Part shown: positions 5,412-5,423 of the stretch, one piece after another
Layout of the letters: each line of letters starts with the position of its first letter
Numbering within the stretch: position 1 is the first letter of the stretch
NCBI GenBank assembly: GCA_937900165.1
Contig: CALCCX010000326.1
Coordinates: forward strand, 1 to 5,423
Source of the DNA: an uncultured Acidimicrobiia bacterium
GTDB lineage: Bacteria > Actinomycetota > Acidimicrobiia > Spongiisociales > Spongiisociaceae
Reading direction: 5' to 3'
Length of the DNA: 5,423 nt
Notes under the pieces: generated by a model
The model's input: the letters and a program-made list of their open reading frames with translations, nothing else
What the model was told of the DNA's origin: nothing
The model's database searches: none
Position numbers and translations under genes: made by a program

Positions 5412-5423
5412 AAAAAAAAAAAA
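5412..5423 (+). other. Poly-A run beyond the adapter (read-through artefact)
   Basis: Twelve A residues directly follow the end of the adapter. This is the usual base-call pattern when a four-colour Illumina instrument reads past the end of a short library molecule. It is neither a biological poly-A tail nor a terminator. Confidence 0.93.

Noticed and set aside
5412..5423. Poly-A tail or A/T-rich terminator at the end of the window
   Set aside because: It directly follows the adapter end and is base-call read-through, not a transcript tail or terminator.
1..5423. CRISPR array, tRNA, rRNA, or other defence system
   Set aside because: No regularly spaced repeats, no tRNA-like cloverleaf sequence such as a GGTTCGAATCC arm, and no rRNA or nuclease/toxin-antitoxin signatures were seen on either strand.

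Overview
This is a small contig of fairly GC-rich bacterial DNA (about 60% G+C by eye). It looks actinobacterial. It has GTG and TTG starts, tightly coupled genes, a DnaE2-type polymerase with an intact-looking PHP N-terminus, and a perfect LexA box of the TCGAAC-N4-GTTCGA type used by Actinobacteria and Bacillota. An uncultured Acidimicrobiia-like lineage is a reasonable guess but is not proven. Both ends are contig ends: the left end cuts a gene, and the last 78 bases are Illumina adapter plus poly-A rather than genome.

Layout. Positions 1-287 (minus) hold the first 95 codons of a PlsC-type 1-acylglycerol-3-phosphate acyltransferase. It diverges, across a 98-bp gap, from a two-gene plus-strand unit at 386-2139: a YcaQ/AlkX-family winged-helix DNA glycosylase with the QID motif, whose stop overlaps (GTGA) the GTG start of a 5-formyltetrahydrofolate cyclo-ligase. 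Converging on this unit is a minus-strand cluster at 3929-2157, which is transcribed in this order: an unlisted 50-aa ORF (TTG start, good ribosome binding site); an SGNH/GDSL hydrolase with an N-terminal membrane anchor, coupled to the small ORF by a TGATG overlap; and a membrane-anchored lamin-tail-like protein. This cluster looks like a cell-envelope or extracellular module.

A 201-bp divergent region (3930-4130) carries short tandem repeats, a perfect SOS box and a -10 element. The -10 is placed so that transcription should begin on the A of the dnaE2 ATG, which predicts a LexA-repressed, leaderless dnaE2 (imuC) mRNA. Only the first 405 codons of dnaE2 are present. The apparent stop after codon 417 is created by the sequencing adapter.

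The most interesting signal is inside dnaE2. A 204-bp (68-codon) in-frame segment interrupts a loop of the PHP domain. It is bounded by an 8-bp direct repeat (AGGGATCA, encoding R-D-H on both sides), has imperfect terminal inverted repeats, and is full of short palindromes. It looks like a small palindromic or MITE-like element that inserted into a coding sequence and is translated as an Arg/Ala/Pro/Ser-rich linker. Two DNA-damage genes (the YcaQ-type glycosylase and DnaE2) lie in this window, but only dnaE2 shows a visible SOS box.
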